Source: Papaver somniferum (taxonomy: Eukaryota > Streptophyta > Magnoliopsida > Ranunculales > Papaveraceae). Taken from it: DNA of 64,000 nucleotides. Below the pieces are notes generated by a model. That model was not told the origin of the DNA and searched no databases. It saw nothing but the letters and a program-made list of their open reading frames with translations. The stretch's first letter is position 1; every line of letters begins with the position of its first letter. The stretch is from positions 191,866,418 through 191,930,417 of the forward strand of contig NC_039358.1 of NCBI RefSeq assembly GCF_003573695.1, in the 5' to 3' direction. The translations under genes were made by a program, and so were the position numbers. Below are positions 11,594 through 21,746 of the stretch, piece by piece.

Positions 11594-11622
11594 CATAGAT
11601 AGATAGATAGATAGATAGATAG
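11511..11622. repeat. GATA/TAGA microsatellite
   Basis: A (GT/GA) run passes into more than twenty tandem GATA units with one ACAT interruption near 11592. Open frames through it encode only a YLSI repeat and are not genes. Confidence 0.97.
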
Positions 11623-11639
11623 GTTTGCAACAATCGATC

Positions 11640-14275
11640 AATTTATCTTAAATCTCTTTTGAAAATCGATTTTCATATTCGAAATGTACAAATCATCATC
11701 TCTATCACCCATCTATTTGTTATGAATTTCATCTATTTTTATCTTTTAACTAGTTCAAGCTAATATCTACTTGTATCTGATCTTGAATATTTTATTTTAA
11801 TGCAATCAAAATTGGAATTAGTTGTTTGATTGACTGATATCAAAATTTTATTCTATATGGAGAAATTATCAGATTCAGTATTTAACACCTAATTCTCTAT
11901 GTTACTAAATCTATACCTCATTTGGTTTTTGAGGTTTCTGGAGGGACTATTTGTTTGATGTATTTGCGTAGGAATACAATCAAGTACGATGATTTTCCGG
12001 AAGTAAGTTGATTCATGCTTTCTGATTTTAACATCACTTTATTTGCTTTATTTTTGAGCATTTTTTGTAAAATAGATGCACTCTGCCTACACATATATGA
12101 TGTTTTATGTGGTGTTTCATTGATGTGTATGGTTAGTTAGAAACTCAGAAGTCACATGTTAAGTGTATGAATCGTTTTATGTTTATCTTAGTGAAATTCT
12201 TAATACGAAGTATTTCCTCTTTTTCATACGTCGTCGTGGTGGTGCAGGTAGAGGTTTCAGAGGAGTATTTTGGAGTCGGTGGTGCAGGTAAATCAATTTT
12301 TTACAGTTAAGCTCGAGTTAGGCGTGGTAATTAAGCTCCCTACTTTAATTGTTTACAGTTACAAATACTTATGTTGGTATGACATGAGCAGCTTGTTCTA
12401 TTTTCACTTGAAGTTGTGGTGTTGGAATCCATGGTGTTCTAATATCTTTTGTTGCATGAGTTTTCAAATAACATATTGCAAAAATTTTGGGGTTTCTGCA
12501 AATTCCAGTTACAGGGAAGGAGAACTACAAATAGAGTTTGATCGCACCACAACAAGCTCAACTCTTTAGCAGAGCACTCAAAATCTGTTCGATAAAATGC
12601 TCCAAAGAGGAAAAAAATGGTTACAGGTTCTTATCACTTCCCTTACCTGTTTATTTTGACGTGATGAATTTGTGAAAATGGCAATAACATGTGGATTTGA
12701 ACGTTGTTAACGTTACTATTAAAGTTGAGTGTTTTGACCTATGCATGAAATTATATGATAACATTTGAAAAGATAAGTCAGGCCATGTTTCATGTAAATT
12801 TGTAGCATGTGGTTTTATATGGTGAATTTGAGAATCTTTAGAGAGGGACCGGAAAATTTATCGCTACTGCAGGTACGAACAGGTAAAAATTGGCCAAATG
12901 TTGATGTTAAAAATTGAAGGTAATGGGAAACGACAGTAGGTTAATGGATGGCGGGTTATTGATCATAAGGGGAGCTTCATACTGCTAATGAAGAAAAGGG
13001 TTGGTAGAATTTAATTTAAATTATTAAACGGATGGAGTTAGACGTTCTTCATGGGAGCGGCTTATGAGTAGTTAACTTGAGTTTATAATTTATGTTATAT
13101 TTACCAACTAAAGTTCATTTTTTAGTACTTGTTAATTTAGTGGACTTCTGTGAGATCCTAGATAGAAAGTGGAGAATCATTTTGTCTCAACATCTGATCT
13201 CTAACTAAACCACGCAGAGTATTAGCTCTAGTTAATCCACTAGACTAGTGTAATCCTAGTTTGGAGTAACTTTCAAGATACTTTAGTAGCACAAGAATAT
13301 ACTGTATTAATCTTCGAAAATGTGTGTATCCTACATGGTTTGTTTTCAGGTTTTGGATTTCAGTAGCTTTGTTTTTAGTCGTATATTTCCCACAACCACA
13401 AGTATACATCGAATAAAAAGCTATTCGCTAGGGGCAAGGTCGTGTGGTGAGCCTAAGTGCGTGGCGGAAGTCCTTGTCATTCTAGGAAAGGTAATGAGCA
13501 CATCTGGAATCTGGACCTCTTATTACAAACTAGTGATTCAAAATTCTTGCTCAATTTCCTTTGTTTTAAGAGCTTATTAACTGTAACTTCTAGCTTCTCT
13601 ATCTCCATATATTCATTAGGGATCTCATCATAGAATAACGAAGTAACCAGGAGAGCATTTTCTCTCTACCAACTTGGGAAGCTATCTTGATAGGAGTCCT
13701 ACAAGATATATTTTTATATTAGCAGTGAGGTTATAAAAAAGCATAAATAGGAATTAATGTGTTATACTAGAACTTTGTACTACATAACTATGTTATAACA
13801 GTTGAGAACATTTAGCAAAGTTAGGTGTTGGCTTGTCTTTCGGATTATGGCTATAGTGGTCTTTTGGAATGAACAATCAGGGCATTCCATTATAACCAAA
13901 TGTTTTTTGAGTAATGACTTGGTAATTGATGAAATATCATTTCTTTCTAATTATTAGGTGTCGTTTTGTGCTCGCAATGCCAAGGTAGTTTCCTTGGAAA
14001 GGCTTAGTGTAAGGTCTGGAACACATGCGTCGCACAGTTGAACTTGTGTCAAGTTCGGTTCTGTTCTTACATTTGCCTGTCCTATTTTTCCCTATATCTT
14101 AAAAAAAAATTATTATTTGCATTACTCAACTAAAATTAGGCTAGGTGATTTTGGATGCTACCAAGATGATTCAGTAAATTATTATATAATCATTTTTATT
14201 GTTGCACTGTAAGTTAAATATTTAGTGTTTTGCTTTATATGTACAAAGAGATTTCAGATTTACATGCCAATATAT
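11640..14275. other. AT-rich intergenic, possible intron-like remnants
   Basis: No exon can be assigned with confidence. Short stretches bounded by AG and GT (around 12249-12290 and 13350-13490) look like exon debris but match nothing I recognise. It forms the upstream part of the gene-fragment mosaic that ends at 17155. Confidence 0.35.
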
Positions 14276-14699
14276 ATGTGTAACTGCTGGTTACACATGC
14301 CACTATGCTTCTGTAACTTCTAATACACATGCATGTTGCATGTGTAAGTCCTAGTAGTTACACATGCTAAAAATGAACAACAAAATTGTTTTTTGCATCA
14401 ATTGATTTTGCATTTCTGAAGTTGTTGTTTCTATGAAACCTTACCTGATGGTAAGAGTTCAAATCTTTTATTTTGAATCTTAGATTATCTTTGATTGATC
14501 ATGGTGGTTCGTCCATGCAGATGCCCAAAGCCAAAAGTTGATGCTATAGGAGGACATGCGCTTGGAAACGGTTTATAATTGGAAATTTTTAGTGATTTCT
14601 GCTAACTAGTAGTTATATGGATGTGTAACTAGTAGTTACATAAGCTATATGAATCTGTAACCACTAGTTACACATCCTGGGATATCAAGTTTATGTTAT

Positions 14700-15260
14700 A
14701 TATATTGCAGGTTCTTATGAAAAGGTATATCATGCATATTGGAATGACTAGATAACATTGGTTGGCAGTTGCTTTATGGCCATCTTGTTCTCAGTAAAGG
14801 ACCATCATTCGGTTTGGATGATGATCTATCTAAAGAAGCGAGTAAAGCAGGTTAATTCTTTATCCTAAAACTCTCTCCCTTGACTCTTCCATAAAAAGGC
14901 AAAAAACTATTCAATGCACTCAAATTCTTTTTGAAGTTTTTTTTTGTGAGTAGCTTAGGCACAGAAGCAAAAGATAGCGAAAGAGGTTGCTTCGGTGCTT
15001 AGTATTGGTGTTGATCTTAATACCATGCCGACTGAAAAGTTTGTTTATTTTATTTCAGATCATAACAAAAGAAATATGAGAGAGTTTTGGAATATAATAC
15101 TTTTGAGTTTCCGTTCAGCTCTGAGAAGATGGTAACTACATTGTGCGTTGGGGCAGAGTGTGCTGGAGTTTCTGTACGGAACTGCATGCTTATTGCTGGA
15201 GGACAATTTGGTGTATCTGAATGTTAATGCATAGTCATGCCACGCATCGTTCTGCGGAGC
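14700..15260 (+). pseudogene. Unidentified exon-like fragments
   Basis: Three stretches read as exon pieces with nearby AG/GT signals. One is about 14765-14860 (LYGHLVLSKGPSFGLDDDLS). One is about 14960-15040 (AQKQKIAKEVASVLSIGVDL). One is about 15118-15230 (VGAECAGVSVRNCMLIAGGQ). I do not recognise the parent genes. They sit in the same mosaic as the SET and ABCE1 pieces and are broken by stops between them, so they look like captured or decayed exons. Confidence 0.35.
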
Positions 15261-15630
15261 AGGTCTGCGGTTTCTTATATACATCAACATACATTATACA
15301 TTTATTGTACAGTTCATGATTTGATCATATTTGCGGAGTGTTATAACTTTGCAAGATAAATGGACTTGTAGCTACTAGTTACATGTGCTAATTAGATATG
15401 TAACTCATATATACACATGATAATTAGATGTGTAGCTACTAGTTACACATGCTAATTAGATGTGTAACTTATAGATACACATGCTAATTGGATAGGATAT
15501 AAAGTCTATGTTATATGCATGATGATCGTTCGTTAGAAAGTGGTGGTGACAGTCGTCATAGGTAATTATTTGATTTCAGTTATGCTACAGTTAAGATTCG
15601 ATTTCAGTAAAAGCTATATTTGATTTAAAC

Positions 15631-15805
15631 GAAGGAGATTTAGTTGCTATTATACCTATAAATGCTTGTTTAACTATGAAATATCATTAACTAAAGACAT
15701 AATTGAAGAATATGGATTAGCTGAATCATTAGGACTTTCAGTTGTCTTAATGTATGAGAAAAGTATTGGTGAAGCTTCTAATTGGGCTGTTTATTTTCCC
15801 GTTTA
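15631..15805 (+). pseudogene. SET-domain protein-lysine methyltransferase fragment
   Basis: The first part reads EGDLVAIIPINACLTMK. After a frameshift near 15682 it continues as YEISLTKDIIEEYGLAESLG and [20 protein letters not shown]. This resembles the start of the SET domain in plant ribosomal-lysine or SETD6-like methyltransferases (GDLVATIPK-CLT… then GLSVALMYEKSLGE-SPWAGY). Only about 55 residues of a protein normally 450-500 long are present. The catalytic core is missing, so this is a non-functional fragment. The family is recognised from conserved blocks; the exact parent is uncertain. Confidence 0.6.
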
Positions 15806-15859
15806 CATATGTGTTGGAAGTCTTTATTGTTTGACCACCTTATCAACGATGCGATAATT

Positions 15860-16009
15860 CATGAATTGACCTCATATTTCGACGTTAACTTCGTATTGCA
15901 TATAGGAAAATTTGAGCTTCATATCATGGAGGGAGAGTTTGATGATCCTCAGATTGTAGTTATGCTTGGTGAAAACGGGACAGGGAAGACGACATTTCTT
16001 TGCTTGCTG
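15860..16009 (+). pseudogene. ABCE1/RLI (RNase L inhibitor) exon fragment
   Basis: The frame reads [20 protein letters not shown] and then [15 protein letters not shown], and stops at a GT donor at 16010. It corresponds to the start of the second ABC domain of ABCE1 (…GNFKL-V-EGEFTDSQI then the Walker [11 protein letters not shown]), the ribosome-recycling ATPase. Only this exon is present; the Fe-S domain, first ABC domain and signature motifs are absent. It follows the SET-domain fragment by about 55 bp. That arrangement does not exist in a normal gene and points to gene capture by a transposon. Confidence 0.75.
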
Positions 16010-17140
16010 GTACACCTATTTAGATCCCTCTCTTGTTGTTTTTAGTTTCAAATTCTAAGTCTAGACTGCGCATTTATTCACATTACACAAGTAGGATGCA
16101 TGCGTAACTCCTAGTTACACATGTTATATGCTTGTGTAACTCCTAATTACACAAGTAGGATGCATGTGTAACTCTGAATTACACTAGACAAATGCATGAG
16201 TATCTTCTAATTACACATGCTAAAATGAAAAAACCTTGTAGCCAAAAATTACGCATGCCAGTTACACAAGCTTTATGGATGTGTAACTACTAGTTACACA
16301 TGCTAATTGGATGTGTAACTGTGAGTTACACATGCTATGTGGATGCGTATCTGTTGCATATGCTTATACTTTGGTGTGTTTGATGAGCACTTGTTTTGAG
16401 TTTGCAAAAAAATTGAATTCTTGCAGCAAAGTTGTTTCTTAAGCTCTGGTTTTTAATTACTTGATTTCACATCTCCTTATGATAGAATGTGATTTCGTGT
16501 AGGTGAAACTGAATATACATTGTTGTATATACTGTTCATTTTGATCTTATAAATATTGATTGCGTATTGTTATATTTCAGGTTTCAGATAATTTCATAAA
16601 ATCTAATTGCTTAAATGTGATAATGGTCTCGCTGGAGTTGGAGTTAACGCTGAATACACAATCAGATGCATGTGTAACTCTCAATTACTCTAGATAGATG
16701 CATATGTAACTCTCAATTACAATAGACAGAAGCATGTGTAACTTCTAGTTACACATGCTAAGAAATTATTGTAAATGACTATTAAAGTAATACATGTATT
16801 TTTTTGTATGCATTCTTTTTTATGTTTATTTTTTTGATGTGTAACTTTGCATTACACATGGCATAAGGATGTGTAACTTCTGGATACACATGCCATATGC
16901 ATGTGTAACTTCTGTTTACACATTCACACTATACTTTAATAATTTTGAGTCTGGATTTAATAATTTTGGGCTTAAATTTAAATTTTATTTAATTTGGGGC
17001 TTGACAATATATAAAAGGGCATTGATGTCTTTTAATAACTCGGGGACTAGATTTAAACTTCTTTTAACTAAGGGCCTCATATTATGGATAACCCATGGAT
17101 CGAGCCTTAGCCTAATTTTCCCAAAAAATTAATGTTACCG

Positions 17141-17155
17141 ACGTGCATCGCACGT
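17141..17155 (+). mobile_element. Helitron-like 3' terminal hairpin (copy 1)
   Basis: ACGTGC-ATC-GCACGT forms a 6-bp stem with a 3-base loop and is followed by TGCTCACTACTTA. Plant Helitrons often end in a GTGCATCGCAC-type hairpin a few bases before CTRR. No perfect CTRR end is seen here, so the assignment is tentative. The AT-rich sequence just upstream fits a Helitron tail. Confidence 0.4.
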
Positions 17156-17343
17156 GCTCACTACTTATCCCCTTAAGGATGTTAGATATCATATAAGGCC
17201 CCCAAATTCCAAAGGATTCGAGCTGCAGTAATAAGATTCTTCGGTAAAAACTAATACCAAATTTTGGTGCACAGACACGACATGCAAATACTAGACAGCA
17301 GAGCAGTCACCACTCACTGAACGGTAAGTCTAAAGTCTAAAAG

Positions 17344-17954
17344 CAGGGCCGTTCCTGAAAATAATTTTCCCCGAAGCGAACGATTTTTTTTCCCCTGTAC
17401 TGGAGATAATTTTTTTCTTGTATATGATTAGAATGTCACTAATATGTGAGGCGGCCGAAGGCCGCGGAAAGAATTCTTTTGAACGAATGGCATAGTTAAT
17501 GTGTAATTCTAATTTACAAATAGAATACTACTACAAAAATAGACAACTACAGTTAAAATTAAAAAAAAAAAAACCAATAATTAAAAGTGATCATGAAGAA
17601 AATTTGTATAGTTTATGGAAGAAAAATGGAAGATAAGTGAAGTGGTAAAAAAAAATGCTTTTATTTTTAAATAAAAATCTATTTTAGATAGTCTATTGGT
17701 TGTGGTTATTAGTAAACTGGCCTACGAAGAAGAAAAAAGAGGATGCATGACCGGAAAAGAGAATGAAAGAGATGGAGAAAAAAAACTAAAATCGTTTATA
17801 TTATAATTATTAAACTAATTATTAAACTATATATAAATCATTTTTAGCCCTCCAAATTTATATAAGTATTAATTTAGGAAATGAGCTTTTTGTTGCCCCG
17901 GACCTGTGTTGCCTGCAAGTGGGGTTGCCCTGCTTGCCTATAGGACCGGCCCTG
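17344..17954. mobile_element. hAT-type non-autonomous element (MITE), copy 1
   Basis: The termini are CAGGGCCGTTCCT and AGGACCGGCCCTG, inverted repeats of about 13 bp with one mismatch. CTAAAAG directly flanks both ends as a 7-bp target-site duplication (hAT elements usually give 8). There is no coding capacity in the 611 bp. Long A/T runs and a GCGGCCGAAGGCCGC palindrome (about 17451-17465) lie inside. It sits 143 bp upstream of the metacaspase ATG. Confidence 0.85.
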
Positions 17955-18097
17955 CTAAAAGCATGTGCTAAAGGAGAGTGAGTTTTCTAACTTTATCCTC
18001 GGAATTTTTCCTGAAGAATTTTGCAAAGGAAAAGGGTGAGAAGACTTCTCTTGTAGTCTTATTGAGCAGAGAGAAAGGAAAAGAAAAAAAAAATAAG

Positions 18098-18452
18098 ATG
18101 GCAAAGAAAGCAGTTCTTGTTGGATGCAACTACCAAGGAACAAAAGCAGAATTGAAAGGATGCATTAATGATGTGAAAAGGATGTATCAATCACTTGTTG
18201 ACAAATATGGATTTGCAGAAGAAGATATAACTGTTTTGATTGATACTGATGATTCTCATATTCAACCAACTGGTAAGAACATAGAAAGGCAATATCAGAT
18301 CTGATTAGATCTGGTGAACCTGGGGATGTTTTATTCTTCCATTACAGTGGTCATGGAACACGTCTCCCTGCTGAAACTGGTGAAGATGATGATACTGGTT
18401 ATGATGAATGTATTGTCCCAACTGATATGAATTTTATCAATGGTAATAATCA
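18098..18452 (+). pseudogene. Type II metacaspase, exon 1 only (unit A)
   Basis: This begins with [20 protein letters not shown], the canonical start of plant type II metacaspases. It includes the p20 region through [20 protein letters not shown], including the catalytic His. A missing C after GGTAAGAACAT (about 18281) shifts the frame and gives a stop after [10 protein letters not shown]. The later part still retains the DDTGY segment that unit B has lost. It ends at the duplication junction, with no exon 2. This is a dead partial copy made by the tandem duplication. Confidence 0.92.
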
Positions 18453-18660
18453 AAATTAATAATTTTGGGTCTAGATTTAATAATTTTGGGATTAAATTTA
18501 AAGTTTATTTAATTTGGGGCTTGACAATATATAAAAGGGCATTGATGTCTTTTAATAACTCGGGGCCTAGATTTAAACTTCTTTTAACTAATGGCCTCAT
18601 ATTATGGATAACCCATGGATCGGGCCTTAGCCTAATTTTCCCAAAAAATTAATGTTACCG

Positions 18661-18675
18661 ACGTGCATCGCACGT
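18661..18675 (+). mobile_element. Helitron-like 3' terminal hairpin (copy 2)
   Basis: Identical to 17141-17155 and its flanks, copied by the tandem duplication. Confidence 0.4.
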
Positions 18676-18863
18676 GCTCACTACTTATCCCCTTAAGGAT
18701 GTTAGATATCATATAAGGCCCCCAAATTCCAAAAGATTCGAGCCGCAGTAATAGGATTCTTCGGTAAAAACTAATACCAAATTTTGGTGCACAGACACAA
18801 CATGCAAATACTAGACAGCAGAGCAGTCTCTACTCACTGAACGGTAAGTCTAAAGTCTAAAAG

Positions 18864-19496
18864 CAGGGCCGTTCCTGAAAATAATTTTCCCCGAAGCGAA
18901 ATATTTTTTTTTGCCCCTGTACTGGAGATAATTTTTTTCTTGTATATGATTAGAATGTCACTAATATGTGAGGCAGCCGAAGGCCGCGGAAAGAATTCTT
19001 TTGAACGAATGGCGTAGTTAATGTGTAATTCTAATTTACAAATAGAATACTACTACAAAAATAGACAACTACAGTTAAAATTAAAAAAAAAAACAATAAT
19101 TAAAAGTGATCATGAAGAAAATTTGTATAGTTTATGGAAGAAAACTGGAAGATAACTGAAGTGGTAAAAAAAATGCTTTTATTTTTAAATAAAAATGCTT
19201 TTATTTTTAAATAAAAATCTATTTTAGATAGTCTATTGGTTGTGGTTATTAATAAACTGGGCTACGAAGAAGAAAAAGGAGGATGCATGACCGGGAAAGA
19301 GAATGAAAGAGATGGAGAAAAAAAACTAAAATCGTTTATATTATAATTATTAAACTAATTATTAAACTATATATATAAATCATTTTTAGCCCTTCAAATT
19401 TATATAAGTAATAATTTAGGAAATGAGCTTTTTGTTGCCCCGGACCTGTGTTGCCTGCAAGTGGGGTTGCCCTGCTTGCCTATAGGACCGGCCCTG
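18864..19496. mobile_element. hAT-type non-autonomous element (MITE), copy 2
   Basis: Same termini and CTAAAAG flanks as 17344-17954. Its 633 bp include an extra copy of ATGCTTTTATTTTTAAATAAAA near 19190. It arose by the segmental duplication and not by a new insertion. Confidence 0.85.
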
Positions 19497-19987
19497 CTAA
19501 AAGCATGTACTAAAGAAGAGTGAGTTTTCTAACTTTATCCTCGGAATTTTTCCTGAAGAATTTTGCAAAGGAAAAGGGTGAGAAGACTTCTCTTGTAGTC
19601 TTATTGAGCAGAGAGAAAGGAAAAGAAAAAAAAATTAAGATGGCAAAGAAAGCAGTTCTTGTTGGATGCAACTACCAAGGAACAAAAGCAGAATTGAAAG
19701 GATGCATTAATGATGTGAAAAGGATGTATCAATCACTTGTTGACAAATATGGATTTGCAGAAGAAGATATAACCGTTTTGATTGATACTGATGATTCTTA
19801 TATTCAACCAACTGGTAAGAACATCAGAAAGGCAATATCAGATCTGATTAGATCTGGTGAACCTGGGGATGTTTTATTCTTCCATTACAGTGGTCATGGA
19901 ACACGTCTCCCTGCTGAAACTGGTGAAGATGAATGTATTGACCCAACTGATATGAATCTTATCACTGGTAATAATCAATACAAACAC

Positions 19988-20040
19988 AACCCCCCCCACC
20001 CCCACCACCACCACCACCACCACCCCACCCCTCTTTTTTT
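19988..20040. repeat. CCA/C-rich low-complexity tract in the metacaspase intron
   Basis: A C8 run, CACCC units and six CAC triplets are followed by a T run. It starts about 10 bp after the duplication unit ends. Confidence 0.9.
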
Positions 20041-20800
20041 TTAATTTTGTTTTATTTTTTTTTGATCATTTTATACGATAGTTTGTATGATTCTTGTTGT
20101 GTTTTCCTCAATAGTGTTGTGCTTTCCTCAATAGTGTTGTGCTTGATTACATCTTTCAGTAGGTATTATACATCTTTCAGTAGGTATAATAATTCTTGGT
20201 CAATTCTATTTGTATATGTGTTCGCAGATGATGATTTCAGGGAGTATGTGGATCAAGTCCAAGAAGGCTGTAGGATAACGATTGTATCGGATTCGTGTCA
20301 TAGTGGAGGTTTGATTGATGAAGCTAAAGAACAAATTGGAGAGAGTACTAAGAGTCGAGGTGAAGAGCAGAGTTCTGGATTTGGATTCAAGCATTTCTTG
20401 CACCGGAGAGTCAATGATGCTTGGGAATCTCGTGGCATTCATTTACCTAGTGGACACCGCCGTGGGGAAGAAGAAGAAGAGCTAGAAGAGGATGGACCTG
20501 TAAAGAACAGATCACTACCTATATCAACTTTGATTGAAATCCTGAAACAGAAAACAGGCAAAGATGACATTGATGTTGGAAAAATTCGTCCCACATTGTT
20601 CGATGTGTTCGGAGAAGATTCAAGCCCTAAGGTGAAGAAATTCATGAAGGTTATATTGGACAAACTCCAAAGTGGAGGTGGCAATGGTGGAAGTGGTGGA
20701 CTCTTGGGAATGGTTGGATGTTTAGCTCAAAGAATTTTTAAAGCACAAACTAGACGAAAATGATGACAATTACGCCAAACCTGCAATGGAAACACAAGTT

Positions 20801-21050
20801 GGCAGCAAACAAGAAGTTTATGCTGGATCAAGTCAGCGATCACTACCTGATAGCGGGATCCTGATCAGTGGATGCCAGACTGATCAGACTTCAGCGGATG
20901 CAAACCCTTCTGGAAATGCCAAGTTGGCAGCAAACAAGAAGTTTATGCTGGATCAAGTCAGCGATCACTACCTGATAGCGGGATCCTGATCAGTGGATGC
21001 CAGACTGATCAGACTTCAGCGGATGCAAACCCTTCTGGAAATGCTGATGA
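20801..21050. repeat. 125-bp exact tandem duplication in metacaspase exon 2
   Basis: GGCAGCAAACAAGAAGTTTA recurs at 20801 and 20926. The two units appear identical across the CAGCGATCACTACCTGATAG segment. Since 125 is not a multiple of three, the duplication shifts the frame. Confidence 0.95.
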
Positions 21051-21224
21051 TGCTTACGGAGCTCTCAGTAATGCTATTCAAACATAATCGCAGAGAGTGA
21101 TGGTACAGTTACTAATCATGTATTAGTGTCAAAAGCAAGAGAGATTCTTAAACGCCAAGGGTTCACTCAGCGCCCTGGACTCTACTGTTCTGATGAGCAT
21201 GCCGATGCTCCCTTCATTTGTTGA

Positions 21225-21746
21225 AAGCACCCGGATAAGAGATAACATCTTAACAGGCATTTCAGATATATAGAAGCCTACGAGTGTTCTGTCTTTGTGC
21301 ATGTTTGCTTTTGTTTTGGCATTCTGAGTTATTTGGTGTGTGGTGTGTGTGAAGGAATAAGGTTTTCATTTTAATCACAAACCTTTGATTTCAACTGTTG
21401 ATGAAAATGTGCGGCGCTTTCAATTGATGCTTAGCATTTGATATTGAAAGAAAAAAAGTAGAATACACGGAAAACGGTTGTACTTTCATAATCTGCACAT
21501 ATGATGATAATATATACAATATTTTAGGATAGAGACCAATACTTAACAAAAATGATAACCTAGTAGTATCTTCTATATAGAACTTTGGCAATGTATATTT
21601 TGCTCTTCCTGGTTTCCGTCGTAATGGAAGATGTAATGGAACATTCAGTCATTGTTTCGTCCAAGTAATGCCTCTTTATCCGCAGATTGGGACTACTGGC
21701 CCAAAAATGAAAACTGTAAATTATACAAAACATGTTGTTTGCGGTT
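21225..21746. other. Spacer between metacaspase and FORGETTER1 ends
   Basis: The two genes converge here. It holds their 3' untranslated sequences and no other gene. AT-rich, with no repeat recognised. Confidence 0.5.

Larger units (their letters stand above)
14276..16925. repeat. About 22 dispersed GTGTAAC palindromic units
   Basis: Units of the form (A)TGTGTAACT-nnn-AGTTACACAT(GC) occur in clusters at 14276-14360, 14618-14672, 15364-15486, 16096-16336, 16663-16760 and 16836-16925. Inside a cluster the spacing is about 31-32 bp. Each unit is a near-perfect inverted repeat with a 2-5 base loop. Some units vary on both arms together, for example CTTGTGTAA/TTACACAAG at about 16129 against CATGTGTAA/TTACACATG. 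The spacers are short and similar (GCTAATTGG, GCTATATGC), so this is a palindromic minisatellite and not a CRISPR array. Confidence 0.9.
16937..19978. repeat. Tandem segmental duplication, two units of about 1.52 kb
   Basis: Unit A is about 16937-18452 and unit B about 18457-19978, in direct orientation. Both hold the AATTTTGRGTCTRGATTTAATAA start, the hairpin ACGTGCATCGCACGT, the hAT MITE and metacaspase exon 1, and both end in GGTAATAATCAA just after the exon 1 donor. Differences are scattered substitutions plus indels, for example a 22-bp repeat gained in B near 19190. The gene continues downstream only from unit B, so unit A is the truncated extra copy. Confidence 0.95.
19640..21224 (+). 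pseudogene. Type II metacaspase (AtMC4-like), recently disabled
   Basis: Exon 1 is 19640-19967, a GT-AG intron follows at 19968-20227, and exon 2 begins at 20228. The p20 domain has the catalytic His (HYSGHGTR) and Cys (SDSCHSGG). The acidic linker ([11 protein letters not shown]) and the p10-type C-terminus follow. These are Ca-dependent Arg/Lys-specific cysteine proteases of about 418 residues. Four lesions are visible: a 15-bp deletion near 19931 removing DDTGY, which unit A keeps; an extra A near 20731 shifting the frame so translation stops at 20763 (287 residues); a 125-bp tandem duplication (20801-21050) that changes frame; and a lost base near 21086 giving a stop. The ancestral stop is at 21222-21224. 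A truncated p20-plus-linker product remains possible. Confidence 0.9.

Noticed and set aside
11418..11641. ORFs encoding YLSIYLSI repeats
   Set aside because: Direct translation of the GATA microsatellite.
14276..16925. CRISPR-like regular palindromic repeats
   Set aside because: The host is a plant, spacers are short and similar to each other, and no cas-like genes exist. It is a palindromic minisatellite.
17978..18097. Upstream in-frame ATG extension of the metacaspase ([14 protein letters not shown])
   Set aside because: Type II metacaspases begin MAKKAVLVG, and the extension lies in the leader.
20047..20227. Extended N-terminus before metacaspase exon 2
   Set aside because: This is intron sequence. 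The acceptor TTCGCAG at 20221-20227 joins in phase with exon 1.
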